Source: Prolixibacteraceae bacterium (GTDB lineage: Bacteria > Bacteroidota > Bacteroidia > Bacteroidales > Prolixibacteraceae). From it: a stretch of 48,567 nucleotides of DNA. The stretch spans positions 1 to 48,567 of the forward strand of contig JAGODU010000013.1 of assembly GCA_017998095.1 (NCBI GenBank). The letters run 5' to 3'. A program made the position numbers and the translations under genes. Below, in pieces: positions 16,303 to 25,317 of this stretch (the first letter of the stretch is position 1; every line of letters starts with the position of its first letter). The notes below the pieces were generated by a model. The model had not been told where the DNA came from. It made no database searches and worked only from the letters and a program-made list of their open reading frames with translations.

Positions 16303-18594
16303 TCAATGACGATCTCTGCGATCATTTCTGTTGCCGTAGCCACCACGGTCGCCGCCACGGTCACCGCGATCATTCCTGCCACCCCTGTTTCTGTCGAAAC
16401 CTCTGTCATTACCATCACGATTAGGTCTTTCGCCCTGTGGACGTTTTGGTGGCTCTACATAACCTTCAGGTTTTGGAAGAAGAACCCTGCGTGAAAGCTT
16501 AAGCTTGCCGGTCTTGTCTTCTACTCCAATAAGTTGAACATCAAGTTTTTCTCCTTCCTTGAGAATTCCTTCAAGTGTTTCGTGTCGCTGCCAGTCAAAT
16601 TCTGAAATGTGAAGCAAGCCATCCTTGCCCGGAAGTATTTCAACGAAAGCTCCAAAAGCAACTATTGATTTTACTGTTCCATTATATATTTTTCCAACTT
16701 CAGGGACTGCAACGATATTTCTTACTCTTTCAAGTGCAGCTTCAATTCCTTCTTTTCCTGTTGATGATATCTGAACAACACCGGTATCTCCAACTTCTTC
16801 GATAGTAATAACTGTCCCTGTGTCTTCCTGAATCTTCTGAATTATTTTTCCACCTGGACCAATAACTGCTCCGATAAATTCTTTAGGAATTATTATTGTT
16901 TCAAGACGTGGTACATTTTCTTTGTAATCAGCACGTGGTTCAGGAATTACTTCAAGTATCTTACCCAAAATGTGTAAACGTCCCTGACGTGCTTGTTCCA
17001 ATGCCTGTGCTAGCACTTCATATGGAAGCCCGTCAACTTTGATATCCATCTGAGTAGCTGTTATGCCATCTTTTGTTCCTGTAACTTTAAAGTCCATGTC
17101 TCCAAGGTGGTCTTCATCTCCAAGGATATCAGAAAGCACTGCAAATTTACCTGTGTTATCTGTGATTAAACCCATTGCTATACCTGAAACAGGTTTCTTC
17201 ATTTTAACACCTGTGTCCATAAGTGCCATTGTACCTGCACAAACAGTAGCCATTGATGATGAACCGTTTGATTCAAGAATGTCTGAAACAAGACGTACGA
17301 TATATGGAAAATCATCAGGGAACATTTTCTTTAATGCACGGTGTGCAAGGTTTCCATGACCAATCTCGCGACGGCTGAGGCCTCTTGGTACTTTTGCTTC
17401 TCCAGTACTGAATGAAGGGAAGTTATAATGCAAAAGGAATTTTTCTTTTCCCTGTACTGTAACACCATCAATGATTTTTTCATCAAGCTTGGTTCCTAAT
17501 GTACATGAAGTAAGTGATTGTGTTTCACCACGTGTGAAAATTGCTGAACCATGTGAGCCCGGAAGATAATCAACTTCACCCCAGATAGGACGGATTTCAT
17601 TAGTCTTCCTGCCATCAAGCCTGTGTCCTTCATCAAGGATCATACGGCGCATGGCCTCTTTTTCAACGTCGTGATAATATTTCTTTATGAGTTTAATATT
17701 TACGCCAAGGTCAATTTCAGTATTTGCTGCATTTTCCAGTTTGTAAGCTTCTAAGTATTCATCAAGTATTGCCTTGAAACCATCGCTGCGAAGGTGTTTG
17801 TCAGCCTGTTGCTTGTTGGCATGGTCATAGCATTTCTGGTATAAGTCAGCCTTCACTTTTTCTTTGATGGCTTCATCGTTTACCTCATGGCAATAAGTCC
17901 TCTTTGTTTTGCCAACGGCTGCTGCAAGTTCTTCCTGCACTTTGCAATGAGCCTTAATTGCCTGGTGAGCAAATTTAATAGCTTCCAGCATTACCTCTTC
18001 AGATACTTCATTCATTTCACCCTCAACCATCATAATGTTTTCATACGATGCACCTACCATAATGTCAAGATCGGCATTTGGTATTTCTGATGCTTTCGGG
18101 TTAATTACAAACTCACCATTTATCCTTGCTACCCTTACTTCTGAAATAGGACATTCAAAAGGAATATCAGAAACTGCAATTGCAGCAGAAGCTGCCAGTC
18201 CTGCAAGTGAATCAGCTGTGTTCTCCATGTCAGAAGAAAACAATGTAATCATCACAACTGTTTCTGCATGGTAATTGCTTGGGAACAAAGGACGTAATGC
18301 CCTGTCAACAAGACGTGCAATAAGTATTTCTTCATCAGAAGGACGGGCTTCTCTTTTAAGAAACCCTCCGGGGAAACGGCCAGCTGCTGAAAACTTTTCA
18401 CGGTAATCAACAGATAACGGCATGAAATCGACATCTTCATTTGCCTCAGTTGCTGAAACTACTGTTGCAAGCAACATTGTTCCTCCCATTTTTACTACTA
18501 CAGAACCATCAGCCTGTTTTGCCAACTTCCCTGTTTCAATGCTAATGGTCCTTCCATCACCAAGGTCGATAATTTTTTCTATAACATTCATCAT
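16303..18594 (-). CDS. pnp: Polynucleotide phosphorylase
   Basis: This 763-residue enzyme degrades RNA from the 3' end with phosphate and can also add tails, acting in the RNA degradosome. It has two RNase PH domains (about 1-235 and 310-550) joined by a helical domain. The second carries FTRGETQSL and the active-site [23 protein letters not shown] domain follows ([15 protein letters not shown] near 575), then an S1 domain ([20 protein letters not shown] near 645). The last 46 residues (about 718-763) form a low-complexity Arg/Gly/Asp/Asn tail, unusual compared with many family members. rpsO lies directly upstream, the classic rpsO-pnp order, with a terminator between. Two tandem ATG codons (18594, 18591) are possible starts. 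Confidence 0.97.
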   Translation of the reverse strand: MMNVIEKIIDLGDGRTISIETGKLAKQADGSVVVKMGGTMLLATVVSATEANEDVDFMPLSVDYREKFSAAGRFPGGFLKREARPSDEEILIARLVDRALRPLFPSNYHAETVVMITLFSSDMENTADSLAGLAASAAIAVSDIPFECPISEVRVARINGEFVINPKASEIPNADLDIMVGASYENIMMVEGEMNEVSEEVMLEAIKFAHQAIKAHCKVQEELAAAVGKTKRTYCHEVNDEAIKEKVKADLYQKCYDHANKQQADKHLRSDGFKAILDEYLEAYKLENAANTEIDLGVNIKLIKKYYHDVEKEAMRRMILDEGHRLDGRKTNEIRPIWGEVDYLPGSHGSAIFTRGETQSLTSCTLGTKLDEKIIDGVTVQGKEKFLLHYNFPSFSTGEAKVPRGLSRREIGHGNLAHRALKKMFPDDFPYIVRLVSDILESNGSSSMATVCAGTMALMDTGVKMKKPVSGIAMGLITDNTGKFAVLSDILGDEDHLGDMDFKVTGTKDGITATQMDIKVDGLPYEVLAQALEQARQGRLHILGKILEVIPEPRADYKENVPRLETIIIPKEFIGAVIGPGGKIIQKIQEDTGTVITIEEVGDTGVVQISSTGKEGIEAALERVRNIVAVPEVGKIYNGTVKSIVAFGAFVEILPGKDGLLHISEFDWQRHETLEGILKEGEKLDVQLIGVEDKTGKLKLSRRVLLPKPEGYVEPPKRPQGERPNRDGNDRGFDRNRGGRNDRGDRGGDRGGYGNRNDRRDRH

Positions 18595-18647
18595 AAGTAT
18601 ATCTATAATTTCCTCTAAAATAGTAAAAGGTGGTGTTTTTTAAAGCT

Positions 18648-18678
18648 AAAAGAGGCAATTTTTTTGATTGCCTCTTTT
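18648..18678 (-). terminator. Intrinsic terminator between rpsO and pnp
   Basis: A 12-bp stem (AAAAGAGGCAAT with ATTGCCTCTTTT) and a 7-base loop lie 7 bases after the rpsO stop. The stem ends in a U-rich side on the minus strand. It probably makes read-through into pnp partial. Confidence 0.78.
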
Positions 18679-18684
18679 TATTAA

Positions 18685-18954
18685 TTATTTACGTAAGTTC
18701 AGTTCTTTAATTATGGCACGATATCTTTCGATATCCCTGTCTTTTAAGTAGTCGAGCAAACGACGACGTTTACCTACAAGACTTATCAAAGCACGCTGTG
18801 TACCGAAATCCTTGCGGTTCTTTTTCAAATGCTCTGTAAGATGGGCAATACGGAATGAAAACATTGCAACCTGGCCTTCTGCACTTCCTGTGTCAGATTC
18901 ACTTTTACCAAACTTTGCAAAAAACTCTTTCTTCTTTTCAGAATCTAAATACAT
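18685..18954 (-). CDS. rpsO: 30S ribosomal protein S15
   Basis: The 89-residue protein binds 16S rRNA at the central-domain junction and nucleates platform assembly. The family signatures are clear: SDTGSAEGQVAMFSFRIAHL, then HLKKNRKDFGTQRALISLVG, and KRRRLLDYLKDRDIERYRAI. The length equals the usual 88-89 residues. The gene precedes pnp on the minus strand, the widely conserved order, with a terminator between. Upstream there are two candidate promoter boxes and a leader of about 100 bases with a short hairpin. S15 controls its own translation through the mRNA leader in several bacteria; whether that happens here is not known. Confidence 0.98.
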   Translation of the reverse strand: MYLDSEKKKEFFAKFGKSESDTGSAEGQVAMFSFRIAHLTEHLKKNRKDFGTQRALISLVGKRRRLLDYLKDRDIERYRAIIKELNLRK

Positions 18955-18992
18955 AATTTCTTAATTTTTAAAGTTAAACCATTCGATTATAA

Positions 18993-19024
18993 CACCGCAG
19001 TATTCGCGTTCGATGACAACGGTG
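18993..19024 (-). promoter_or_regulatory. Possible structured leader of rpsO
   Basis: In the leader, CACCG pairs with CGGTG across about 22 bases. The element is GC-richer than its surroundings, which stands out in this AT-rich region. It lies 39 bases before the rpsO ATG. By analogy with other phyla an S15-binding structure is conceivable, but no known S15 leader fold could be matched by eye. Confidence 0.35.
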
Positions 19025-19060
19025 CAACATTAAAAGTTTGACTTTTAGCCAAAATTTTCG

Positions 19061-19068
19061 CAAAAGTA
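19061..19068 (-). promoter_or_regulatory. Putative -7 promoter box for rpsO
   Basis: The minus strand reads TACTTTTG (TAnnTTTG). A second match, TATATTTG, is 25 bases farther upstream at 19086-19093. Using the nearer box the leader is about 100 bases long. Confidence 0.55.
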
Positions 19069-19115
19069 AACAAATTTCTCAATTACAAATATAAAATCAT
19101 TGATATTTAATCTTT

Positions 19116-19217
19116 TTGAGGATAGAATTCACCCTTTTTTGTGAATGTTACGGACATGCTCATTTAAAGCACAATCTTCTCTGTCACAACTTCATCGTTT
19201 TCATTCTTTATCCTCAA
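19116..19217. repeat. Imperfect inverted repeat after the DUF2851 gene
   Basis: TTGAGGATAGAAT (19116-19128) pairs with ATTCTTTATCCTCAA (19203-19217), with a two-base bulge, across about 75 bases. One arm begins four bases after the DUF2851 stop. It may form a long stem-loop ending that transcript before the rpsO promoter. Confidence 0.35.
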
Positions 19218-19220
19218 GAA

Positions 19221-20495
19221 TTATCCTAAACTGCATATCACCCTCATCCCAATCCTGCAATACAAACACTTCTTCTTGTCACAATAGTTTTTCTTTAAAT
19301 GGATTAAAGCCTGACTGTCGAATGCATGCTGGGCTTCTATTCCTGCTTCTGCCCATCCCGTTATTATGTTGTTCGACTCGGGAGGCAGGTTGCTTAATAT
19401 GTCTATTGCCCTTTGTTTTAAATTGTTTTTCCCATTCTTTTCCCCATAGATGAAAATGAATGGTACAACGGTGTTAATCAGTAGTATATGTATTGCCGAT
19501 TCTCCTAAATGTTTAACTGACTTTCTTGATGTGTTGTTAAAGTGATAATGCGTATCCCAATAGTCAGATGCCTTTACATCAAATAATTGGATAATGTCAC
19601 TTAATTCTTTTGTTTTTAGTATCTCCGATAACAAAGATTCTGACTTTGCCATTAATGAGGCAAACTGTGCCAGCCTTATTGTTGGAAAGTTTATCGGCCG
19701 CATCCGCATAAACTTCCAGATATGTCCTTCTATTCCTCTTAGTTCATACTTAGCTCTGAGAAATGAATATTCTTCCCTGAGCTTTAAAAAGTAATCATCC
19801 CCAAGCAGCTGTTCATTAAGTAAACCCGACTGACCAAAAAACAAGGCTTCCAACTGAAATAGATTATTCCTGTGCTTTGCTACTATATTGGATGGCAATG
19901 ACCTGACTGTCATCTCAAATGGCAATGAATTTGCCTGAAAACCAAAACTCCTTGCCAGATGCTGATAAAAGGCTTCTTCCCAATTGTTCTTGTTGTCTTC
20001 GAGCAATTTATTTATCTGTCCCGTCTTGTAAATTATTCTTTCAATTGCCAGTGTATCCAACTCACTGAGCAGGTAGATCCTGTTTATTTCTTTTGTGTTT
20101 TCTGAGCATGAAGGCCATTCTTTCTTATTAATCAGATTGTTGTACTTTTCAATCGTTTCTTCTCTTATATGCGGAATGAATACCGGAATGACTTCCCTGT
20201 TTTCTTGTTTTATATCTGCATCGTTATCAAGTACAACATGCAGTATTACATTGTTATAAGCCTTATCATTATGATGACCGTGAATGAACCAGTCTGACGA
20301 TTTCAAATGTACTTCAACATTGCCCGCCCAAAGTGTATCTCCAATTTTTATTGATGCATTGAAAAAGTCGGGTCCTGAATCTTTATTCCATTCACCTTGA
20401 TTAATTACTTCAATTGAATCACCATCAGCAGTGAACATCTTTTCATTGGAATAAAGAGAATATTTCCAGATGTATTGCAGGAATTCTTCAGTCAT
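19221..20495 (-). CDS. DUF2851 family protein (424 aa)
   Basis: The protein belongs to a Bacteroidota family of unknown function. It starts MTEEFLQYIWKYSLYSNEKM, with the family pattern GPDFFNASIKIGDTLWAGNV and HLKSSDWFIHGHHND early on, then NVILHVVLDND. The C-terminus has CDKKKCLYCRIG with three cysteines, possibly a small metal site. The D/H-rich N-terminal segment could suggest a nuclease-like fold, but that is only inference. No signal peptide is present. A TTG at 20513 extends the frame by six residues, but that TTG is part of the likely promoter box TATTTTTG (20511-20518), so ATG 20495 was chosen. The pyrF gene lies upstream, separated by a strong hairpin. Confidence 0.85.
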   Translation of the reverse strand: MTEEFLQYIWKYSLYSNEKMFTADGDSIEVINQGEWNKDSGPDFFNASIKIGDTLWAGNVEVHLKSSDWFIHGHHNDKAYNNVILHVVLDNDADIKQENREVIPVFIPHIREETIEKYNNLINKKEWPSCSENTKEINRIYLLSELDTLAIERIIYKTGQINKLLEDNKNNWEEAFYQHLARSFGFQANSLPFEMTVRSLPSNIVAKHRNNLFQLEALFFGQSGLLNEQLLGDDYFLKLREEYSFLRAKYELRGIEGHIWKFMRMRPINFPTIRLAQFASLMAKSESLLSEILKTKELSDIIQLFDVKASDYWDTHYHFNNTSRKSVKHLGESAIHILLINTVVPFIFIYGEKNGKNNLKQRAIDILSNLPPESNNIITGWAEAGIEAQHAFDSQALIHLKKNYCDKKKCLYCRIGMRVICSLG

Positions 20496-20510
20496 TGGGA
20501 TAGTTTTCCC

Positions 20511-20518
20511 CAAAAATA
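20511..20518 (-). promoter_or_regulatory. Putative -7 promoter box for the DUF2851 gene
   Basis: The minus strand reads TATTTTTG (TAnnTTTG). Transcription would begin near 20504, leaving a leader of only about 9 bases before ATG 20495. The box directly abuts the pyrF terminator hairpin. Confidence 0.5.
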
Positions 20519-20553
20519 TAAATCTCAGAATATAAAGATATTCTGAGATTTAT
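20518..20553 (-). terminator. Terminator hairpin downstream of pyrF
   Basis: A 16-bp perfect stem (20518-20533 with 20538-20553) closes on a 4-base loop. On the minus strand it is followed by ATTTTT. It lies 64 bases after the pyrF stop and just before the DUF2851 promoter, so it separates the two genes. Confidence 0.8.
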
Positions 20554-20616
20554 TTAATTATTTAAAATTTTATAGATATAAGGATAATTAATCCTGAAAT
20601 GCTTTATTTCTTTTTT

Positions 20617-21450
20617 TTACAATAATTCAGCTTCAAGAAGCAATTCTTCCATTTCTACCTGTACTATTTCAGCCTGCACTCTTGCTTCTTTTGCAAAATT
20701 CTCATCGCCGGATGCATAAATGATTGCCCTTGAGGAATTAACCAGCAATCCGCATTTGTAATTCATACCATATTCAGCTACTTCCTGCAGACTGCCCCCT
20801 TGTGCTCCCACTCCCGGTACAAGCAGAAAATGTTCAGGCACTATATTCCTTATCTCTTTGAGGTTCTCTGCTTTAGTAGCTCCTACAACGTACATGATAT
20901 TATCGGTGGTACCCCAATTCTGAGATTTCTTCAACACTGACTCAAAAAGCAGATCCCCGCTTTCATTGTCTTTCAAAAACTGAAAGTCGAAAGCTCCTTT
21001 GTTTGAAGTCAATGCAAGAATTATTACCCACTTCCCAAGGTAAGTCATAAATGGTTTCACTGAGTCTTCTCCCATATATGGCGCTACCGTTACTGCATCA
21101 AAGTCAAAATGATCGAAGAAAGCACGTGCATACATGTTTGAAGTATTTCCTATATCGCCTCTCTTGGCATCGGCAATAATGAAGATTTCAGGATCTTTCT
21201 CCCGAATGTATTTCACTGTTTTGTCTAGACTGACAAGCCCTTCTGCTCCCAGCGATTCATAGAAAGCAAGGTTTGGCTTGTATGCTACTGCCAGATCATG
21301 GGTGTAGTCTATTATCTCCTTGTTGAATGCAAATATTGGGTCGGATGTATCTAGCAAATGCTGCGGAATCTTTTGTATATCAGTGTCAAGTCCTATGCAA
21401 AGGAAACTCCTTTTCCTTTTTATCTGTTCGAATAATTGTTCTGAATTCAT
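20617..21450 (-). CDS. pyrF: Orotidine 5'-phosphate decarboxylase
   Basis: The 277-residue enzyme decarboxylates OMP to UMP, the last step of pyrimidine synthesis. The N-terminus has FLCIGLDTD. The active-site motif [19 protein letters not shown] starts at Asp94, with Lys96 as the catalytic lysine and Asp99 close by. The later [13 protein letters not shown] loop binds phosphate. The length and the N-terminal pattern fit the longer type 2 subfamily rather than the E. coli-like short type. It is a single gene with a promoter box at 21467-21474, next to a perfect 16-bp palindrome, and a strong terminator behind. This arrangement hints at dedicated regulation. Confidence 0.96.
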   Translation of the reverse strand: MNSEQLFEQIKRKRSFLCIGLDTDIQKIPQHLLDTSDPIFAFNKEIIDYTHDLAVAYKPNLAFYESLGAEGLVSLDKTVKYIREKDPEIFIIADAKRGDIGNTSNMYARAFFDHFDFDAVTVAPYMGEDSVKPFMTYLGKWVIILALTSNKGAFDFQFLKDNESGDLLFESVLKKSQNWGTTDNIMYVVGATKAENLKEIRNIVPEHFLLVPGVGAQGGSLQEVAEYGMNYKCGLLVNSSRAIIYASGDENFAKEARVQAEIVQVEMEELLLEAELL

Positions 21451-21466
21451 CTCTTTATTTTTTTGG

Positions 21467-21474
21467 CAAAAATA
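21467..21474 (-). promoter_or_regulatory. Putative -7 promoter box for pyrF
   Basis: The minus strand reads TATTTTTG (TAnnTTTG). The predicted start is near 21460, ten bases before the ATG, so the leader is very short. Confidence 0.55.
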
Positions 21475-21488
21475 ATCAATATTGATTA
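21473..21488. promoter_or_regulatory. 16-bp perfect palindrome at the pyrF promoter
   Basis: TAATCAATATTGATTA is a perfect palindrome that overlaps the upstream edge of the pyrF -7 box by two bases. This position suits a repressor operator. It also lies upstream of the divergent M28 gene. The binding protein is unknown. Confidence 0.45.
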
Positions 21489-21620
21489 ATCCCTTCCACT
21501 GTTCATTTTTTAAAGGGGTTGAAACATCATTTCTTAATTTTACTTACACATGAAAGATTATGTTGTTTCGATTGTATGATGTAGAAAAAATCATTTATTT
21601 TGATCATAATTATTAATGAA

Positions 21621-22907
21621 ATGAATTTCTATCGCAGAATATTAGTTTTATCCCTGATACTGATAATCCCCTTTGGGCTATTAGTTGCCCAAACTGTCAA
21701 CCCTACCATCGACAGTCTTATTAATCTGATAAGCATTGAATCCTACAAGTCTCATTTCAAACATTTAAAAACGGATAGTACTTCTTTCAAAGAAGTTACT
21801 AACTATCTTGCACAAAGCAACGACCATGATGCCTGTCGTGATTACATCTATAAAACATTCAGGGATTATTTCGGTGGCAACAATGTTTATCGTCATGACT
21901 TTACGGTTGAAGATTATTCAGGTCTTTCAAATGTAATTGCTTATAAGGAAGGCACATATCCCTGGAAAGGTATTGTTTTTATAAGTGCTCATTATGATGC
22001 ATGCAACAACCGCGGTTTAAACGACACCCTTAACAGGGCACCCGGAGCTAATGACAATGCTACAGGAGTGGCTGCCATGCTTGAAATTGCCCGTATAATT
22101 TCAAAAATCCAAACCGAAAGGTCTGTTCTTTTTACTGCCTGGGATACAGAAGAATATATGTATAATGGTTACCCGACAGGTTCAAATCAATGGTATTCAG
22201 AATATGTAACTTTGAATAAACCTACTGATTGGATAAATATTGGCAAGGGAGGGAAAATTAACAAGAAGAACATTTTTGCAAATATCAACTTCGATATGTT
22301 TGGAAACCCTCAGGATACTTTATCTGGAAAGCCCTTATTGTGGGTGTGTACAGGAAATTCCTCCCATAAGAAGTTTGCCGTTGAGTATATAAATACTTTC
22401 AGTGATTACATTCCTGAAATCAGTTTGAAAAATAAAGGTGTAATGATTTACTCCGATCATTATACTTTTGCTTCAAGGAATATACCTGCAGTTATGAACC
22501 TTGAATCGGATTATGAAAAAGACCCGTATTTTCATACTGCAAACGATAATATTGAAAATCCTGATAATATTGATTTTATTTTTGCTGTCAACGTTGCAAG
22601 AGGAGGCTTTGCCTTTTTCCTTCATAATATTGGTTTATCTGATCCCGTTCGTAATATTCAGGATCAGTCATCAGTAAATATTTCAATTACGGAAAAACCT
22701 GATTGTTATCATGTTATATCATCCAATGCAGGTGATAGTATTCAGGTGATTGACTTTTCCGGAAAAACAGTAAATATTAAAAAGGAAGGATTTGATTACA
22801 AAATATATCCACCAAAGAAGGGCGTTTATTTTATTTATCCGAAAAGCGTCAAAGGACATATTTTCAAGAAAGTTTTACTGGAAAAGAAGAAGTCTCGCAA
22901 AAAATAA
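21621..22907 (+). CDS. Secreted M28 family zinc peptidase
   Basis: The 428-residue protein has a signal peptide (about 1-24, ending LLVAQ). The M28 aminopeptidase-like domain (about 100-340) shows the two-zinc ligand set: His124 and Asp126 in ISAHYDA, the bridging Asp145 in GANDNATG, Glu177-Glu178 in WDTEEYM, Asp in NFDMFG and His in YSDHYTF. After residue 350 a short beta-sandwich like a type IX sorting domain follows (IQVIDFSGKTV, then KKGVYFI and FKKVLLEK), with an extra basic tail KKKSRKK. It is likely secreted or surface-bound and cleaves peptides. A TTG at 21600 would add seven residues before the signal peptide; ATG 21621 is more plausible. It converges on recQ. Confidence 0.88.
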   Translation: MNFYRRILVLSLILIIPFGLLVAQTVNPTIDSLINLISIESYKSHFKHLKTDSTSFKEVTNYLAQSNDHDACRDYIYKTFRDYFGGNNVYRHDFTVEDYSGLSNVIAYKEGTYPWKGIVFISAHYDACNNRGLNDTLNRAPGANDNATGVAAMLEIARIISKIQTERSVLFTAWDTEEYMYNGYPTGSNQWYSEYVTLNKPTDWINIGKGGKINKKNIFANINFDMFGNPQDTLSGKPLLWVCTGNSSHKKFAVEYINTFSDYIPEISLKNKGVMIYSDHYTFASRNIPAVMNLESDYEKDPYFHTANDNIENPDNIDFIFAVNVARGGFAFFLHNIGLSDPVRNIQDQSSVNISITEKPDCYHVISSNAGDSIQVIDFSGKTVNIKKEGFDYKIYPPKKGVYFIYPKSVKGHIFKKVLLEKKKSRKK

Positions 22908-22955
22908 CGTGTCTTGTATTATTTTTAGAGTAGGACAATGCTATCTCACATAGTA

Positions 22956-23038
22956 ACCAAATTCTTACCAGGTTCACCCCAAATACCATAAGCGAAACAC
23001 TCTTATGGTATTTGGGGTGAACCTGGTAAGAATTTGGT
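22956..23038. repeat. Perfect 37-bp inverted repeat with 9-base loop
   Basis: The left arm (22956-22992) and right arm (23002-23038) are exact reverse complements, separated by CGAAACACT. Pairing stops sharply at both outer ends. It lies between the convergent M28 and recQ genes, apart from the recQ terminator. There is no coding potential, no long T-run after either side and no obvious target-site duplication. A mobile palindromic element, a strong RNA hairpin or an assembly fold-back are all possible. Confidence 0.9.
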
Positions 23039-23072
23039 ACGGTTGAAAAGTATACCGGATTTTAATTTGAAA

Positions 23073-23112
23073 CAAAAAAAAAGCAGGCAAATGTTTTGTT
23101 ACTTGCCTGCTT
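23073..23112 (-). terminator. Intrinsic terminator of recQ
   Basis: A 10-bp stem (AAGCAGGCAA/TTGCCTGCTT) with a 12-base loop is followed on the minus strand by a run of Ts. It lies 22 bases after the recQ stop codon. Confidence 0.85.
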
Positions 23113-23133
23113 CCCTTTAAGGATTCCCTTTTT

Positions 23134-25317
23134 TTAATTCCCTAATTCAGATAAGAATTTAATTCTCACCATTCTTATATCCTCAGCACTATAGTCGTCT
23201 TCACCGAGTTCTTTGATAGCATCTTCAATAGAACCATCCTTAGATTCTTCCCGGAAGTAATCAAATATATCGTCGCGATAGTCTTCATCCATTACATCAT
23301 CAATATAATAGTCAATATTGATTTTAGTGCCCGAATTAACAATAGCTTCTATCTCCGACAGCATGTCTTCCATGCCAAGGCCTAGTGATTTGGCAATAAT
23401 ATCGAGCGAAACCTTGCGGTCGATGTTCTGAATGATTGTAACCTTGTTTTTTGATTTCTGGGCTACCGACTTAACAACAATGTCCTGAGGCCTGTCAATT
23501 TCATTTTCATCAACATATTTGCTGATAAGTTCAATAAACTCTTTACCGTACCTCATTGCCTTGCCTTGTCCCACACCTTGAATATTCTGAAGTTCAGCAA
23601 GGGTAATAGGATATTGAATAGACATATCGGCAAGGGACGGGTCCTGAAAAATAACGAAAGGCGGAAGGTCGAGGCGTTTGGCCACTTTCTTGCGTAAGTC
23701 TTTGAGCATTGCAAACAATTCGGGATCACCGGCACTACCACCACCCTGAGCTGCAGCTGCTTCGTCGATAGCGGCATCATAATCATGGTTTTTGGTCATG
23801 ATAAAGGAACCCGGATTATCGAGGAAGGCCTGACCTTTTTCAGTGAGTTTAAGTAAGCCGTAGTTTTCAATTTCCTTGTTGATATATCCTGCAATCATTC
23901 CCTGGCGGAAGATAGCATGCCAGAAATGGTGGTCATGTTCTTTGCCCATACCGAAGATATCAAGCTCGTCGTGTTTGAAAGATTTGACGGCAGCGGTCTT
24001 GTTTCCAGTAAGGATAGCCCCGATATGTTCCATCTTATATTTCTGATTGACAGCAACGATAGCTTCAAGGGCAAGTGCAAGTTCTTCACCCGCTTCAAGC
24101 TTTTCTCTCGGATTAAGGCAGTTGTCACATGCCCCGCAATTATCTTCAGTATAAATTTCTCCGAAATAATGGAGTAATATTTTTCTTCTGCACACAGAAG
24201 ACTCAGCGTATGAAACAGTATCAAGAAGAAGTTGTTTACCGATTTCCTGTTCGGCAACAGGCTTGCCCTGCATAAATTTTTCCAGCTTCTGAATATCTTT
24301 ATAGCTGTAGAAGGTGATACATTTACCTTCACCGCCATCGCGGCCTGCGCGACCTGTTTCCTGATAATAACCTTCAAGGCTCTTTGGTATATCGTAATGG
24401 ATAACAAACCTTACGTCGGGCTTGTCGATTCCCATTCCAAATGCAATAGTAGCAACGATGATGTCAATTTCTTCCATCAGGAACATATCCTGATGTTTAG
24501 ACCTTGTAGCTGCGTCCATACCTGCATGGTAAGGCAATGCTTTAATACCGTTTACCTGAAGGTTTTCAGCAAGTTGTTCTACTTTCTTACGGCTGAGACA
24601 GTAAATAATGCCTGATTTTCCGGCATTGGAATGTATGAATTTTATTATTTCGGCAGTTGACTTGAACTTAGGCCTTATCTCATAATAAAGGTTTGGCCTG
24701 TTGAATGATGACTTATATACTTTGGCATCCATCATTCCAAGGTTCTTCTGAATGTCGTGCTGCACTTTGGCAGTGGCAGTGGCAGTAAGGGCCATAACAG
24801 GTGCATGACCAATTTCCTGGATGATAGGCCTTATACGGCGGTATTCAGGTCTGAAATCATGTCCCCATTCTGAAATACAATGGGCTTCATCAACAGCATA
24901 AAAAGAAATCTTTATCTGTTTGAGGAAGTCGATATTATCTTCTTTTGTGAGAGATTCAGGAGCTACATATAAAAGCTTGGTTTTACCTGAAAGAACTGAA
25001 TCTTTAACTTCCTGAATTGCATTTTTGGTAAGTGAAGAATTCAAAAAATGGGCGATACCGTCTTCTGTGCCAAAACTTCGGATAGAATCAACCTGATTCT
25101 TCATCAAAGCAATAAGTGGTGAAATTATAATAGCTGTTCCTTCGAGAAGTAATGCCGGTAATTGGTAGCAAAGCGATTTCCCCCCTCCTGTAGGCATAAG
25201 CACGAATGTGTCTTCGCCATCCATCACACTTTTTATCACCTTTTCCTGATCGCCTTTGAAGCGGTCAAAACCGAAATGTTTCTGCAGTTGTTCTAATAAA
25301 AACTGACTGTCTGTCAT
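23134..25317 (-). CDS. recQ: ATP-dependent DNA helicase RecQ
   Basis: The 727-residue helicase unwinds DNA 3' to 5' in recombination and repair. Walker A is TGGGKS (43-48), motif II is DEAH (143-146) followed by CISEWGHDFRPEYRR, and motif VI is QETGRAGRDG. The RecQ-C-terminal zinc site has CRRKILLHYFG and CGACDNC. A winged helix and an HRDC domain (about 535-610) follow. The last about 100 residues form an extra helical, acidic tail. A TTG at 25341 would add eight residues; ATG 25317 was chosen because the sequence MTDSQFLLEQLQKHFGFDRF starts like family members. In many relatives recQ follows clpX; here it lies apart and on the opposite strand. Confidence 0.96.
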   Translation of the reverse strand: MTDSQFLLEQLQKHFGFDRFKGDQEKVIKSVMDGEDTFVLMPTGGGKSLCYQLPALLLEGTAIIISPLIALMKNQVDSIRSFGTEDGIAHFLNSSLTKNAIQEVKDSVLSGKTKLLYVAPESLTKEDNIDFLKQIKISFYAVDEAHCISEWGHDFRPEYRRIRPIIQEIGHAPVMALTATATAKVQHDIQKNLGMMDAKVYKSSFNRPNLYYEIRPKFKSTAEIIKFIHSNAGKSGIIYCLSRKKVEQLAENLQVNGIKALPYHAGMDAATRSKHQDMFLMEEIDIIVATIAFGMGIDKPDVRFVIHYDIPKSLEGYYQETGRAGRDGGEGKCITFYSYKDIQKLEKFMQGKPVAEQEIGKQLLLDTVSYAESSVCRRKILLHYFGEIYTEDNCGACDNCLNPREKLEAGEELALALEAIVAVNQKYKMEHIGAILTGNKTAAVKSFKHDELDIFGMGKEHDHHFWHAIFRQGMIAGYINKEIENYGLLKLTEKGQAFLDNPGSFIMTKNHDYDAAIDEAAAAQGGGSAGDPELFAMLKDLRKKVAKRLDLPPFVIFQDPSLADMSIQYPITLAELQNIQGVGQGKAMRYGKEFIELISKYVDENEIDRPQDIVVKSVAQKSKNKVTIIQNIDRKVSLDIIAKSLGLGMEDMLSEIEAIVNSGTKINIDYYIDDVMDEDYRDDIFDYFREESKDGSIEDAIKELGEDDYSAEDIRMVRIKFLSELGN

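Noticed and set aside
23895..24407. 170-residue minus-strand frame inside recQ
   Set aside because: It is in an alternative frame of recQ, which covers the region with all helicase motifs intact.
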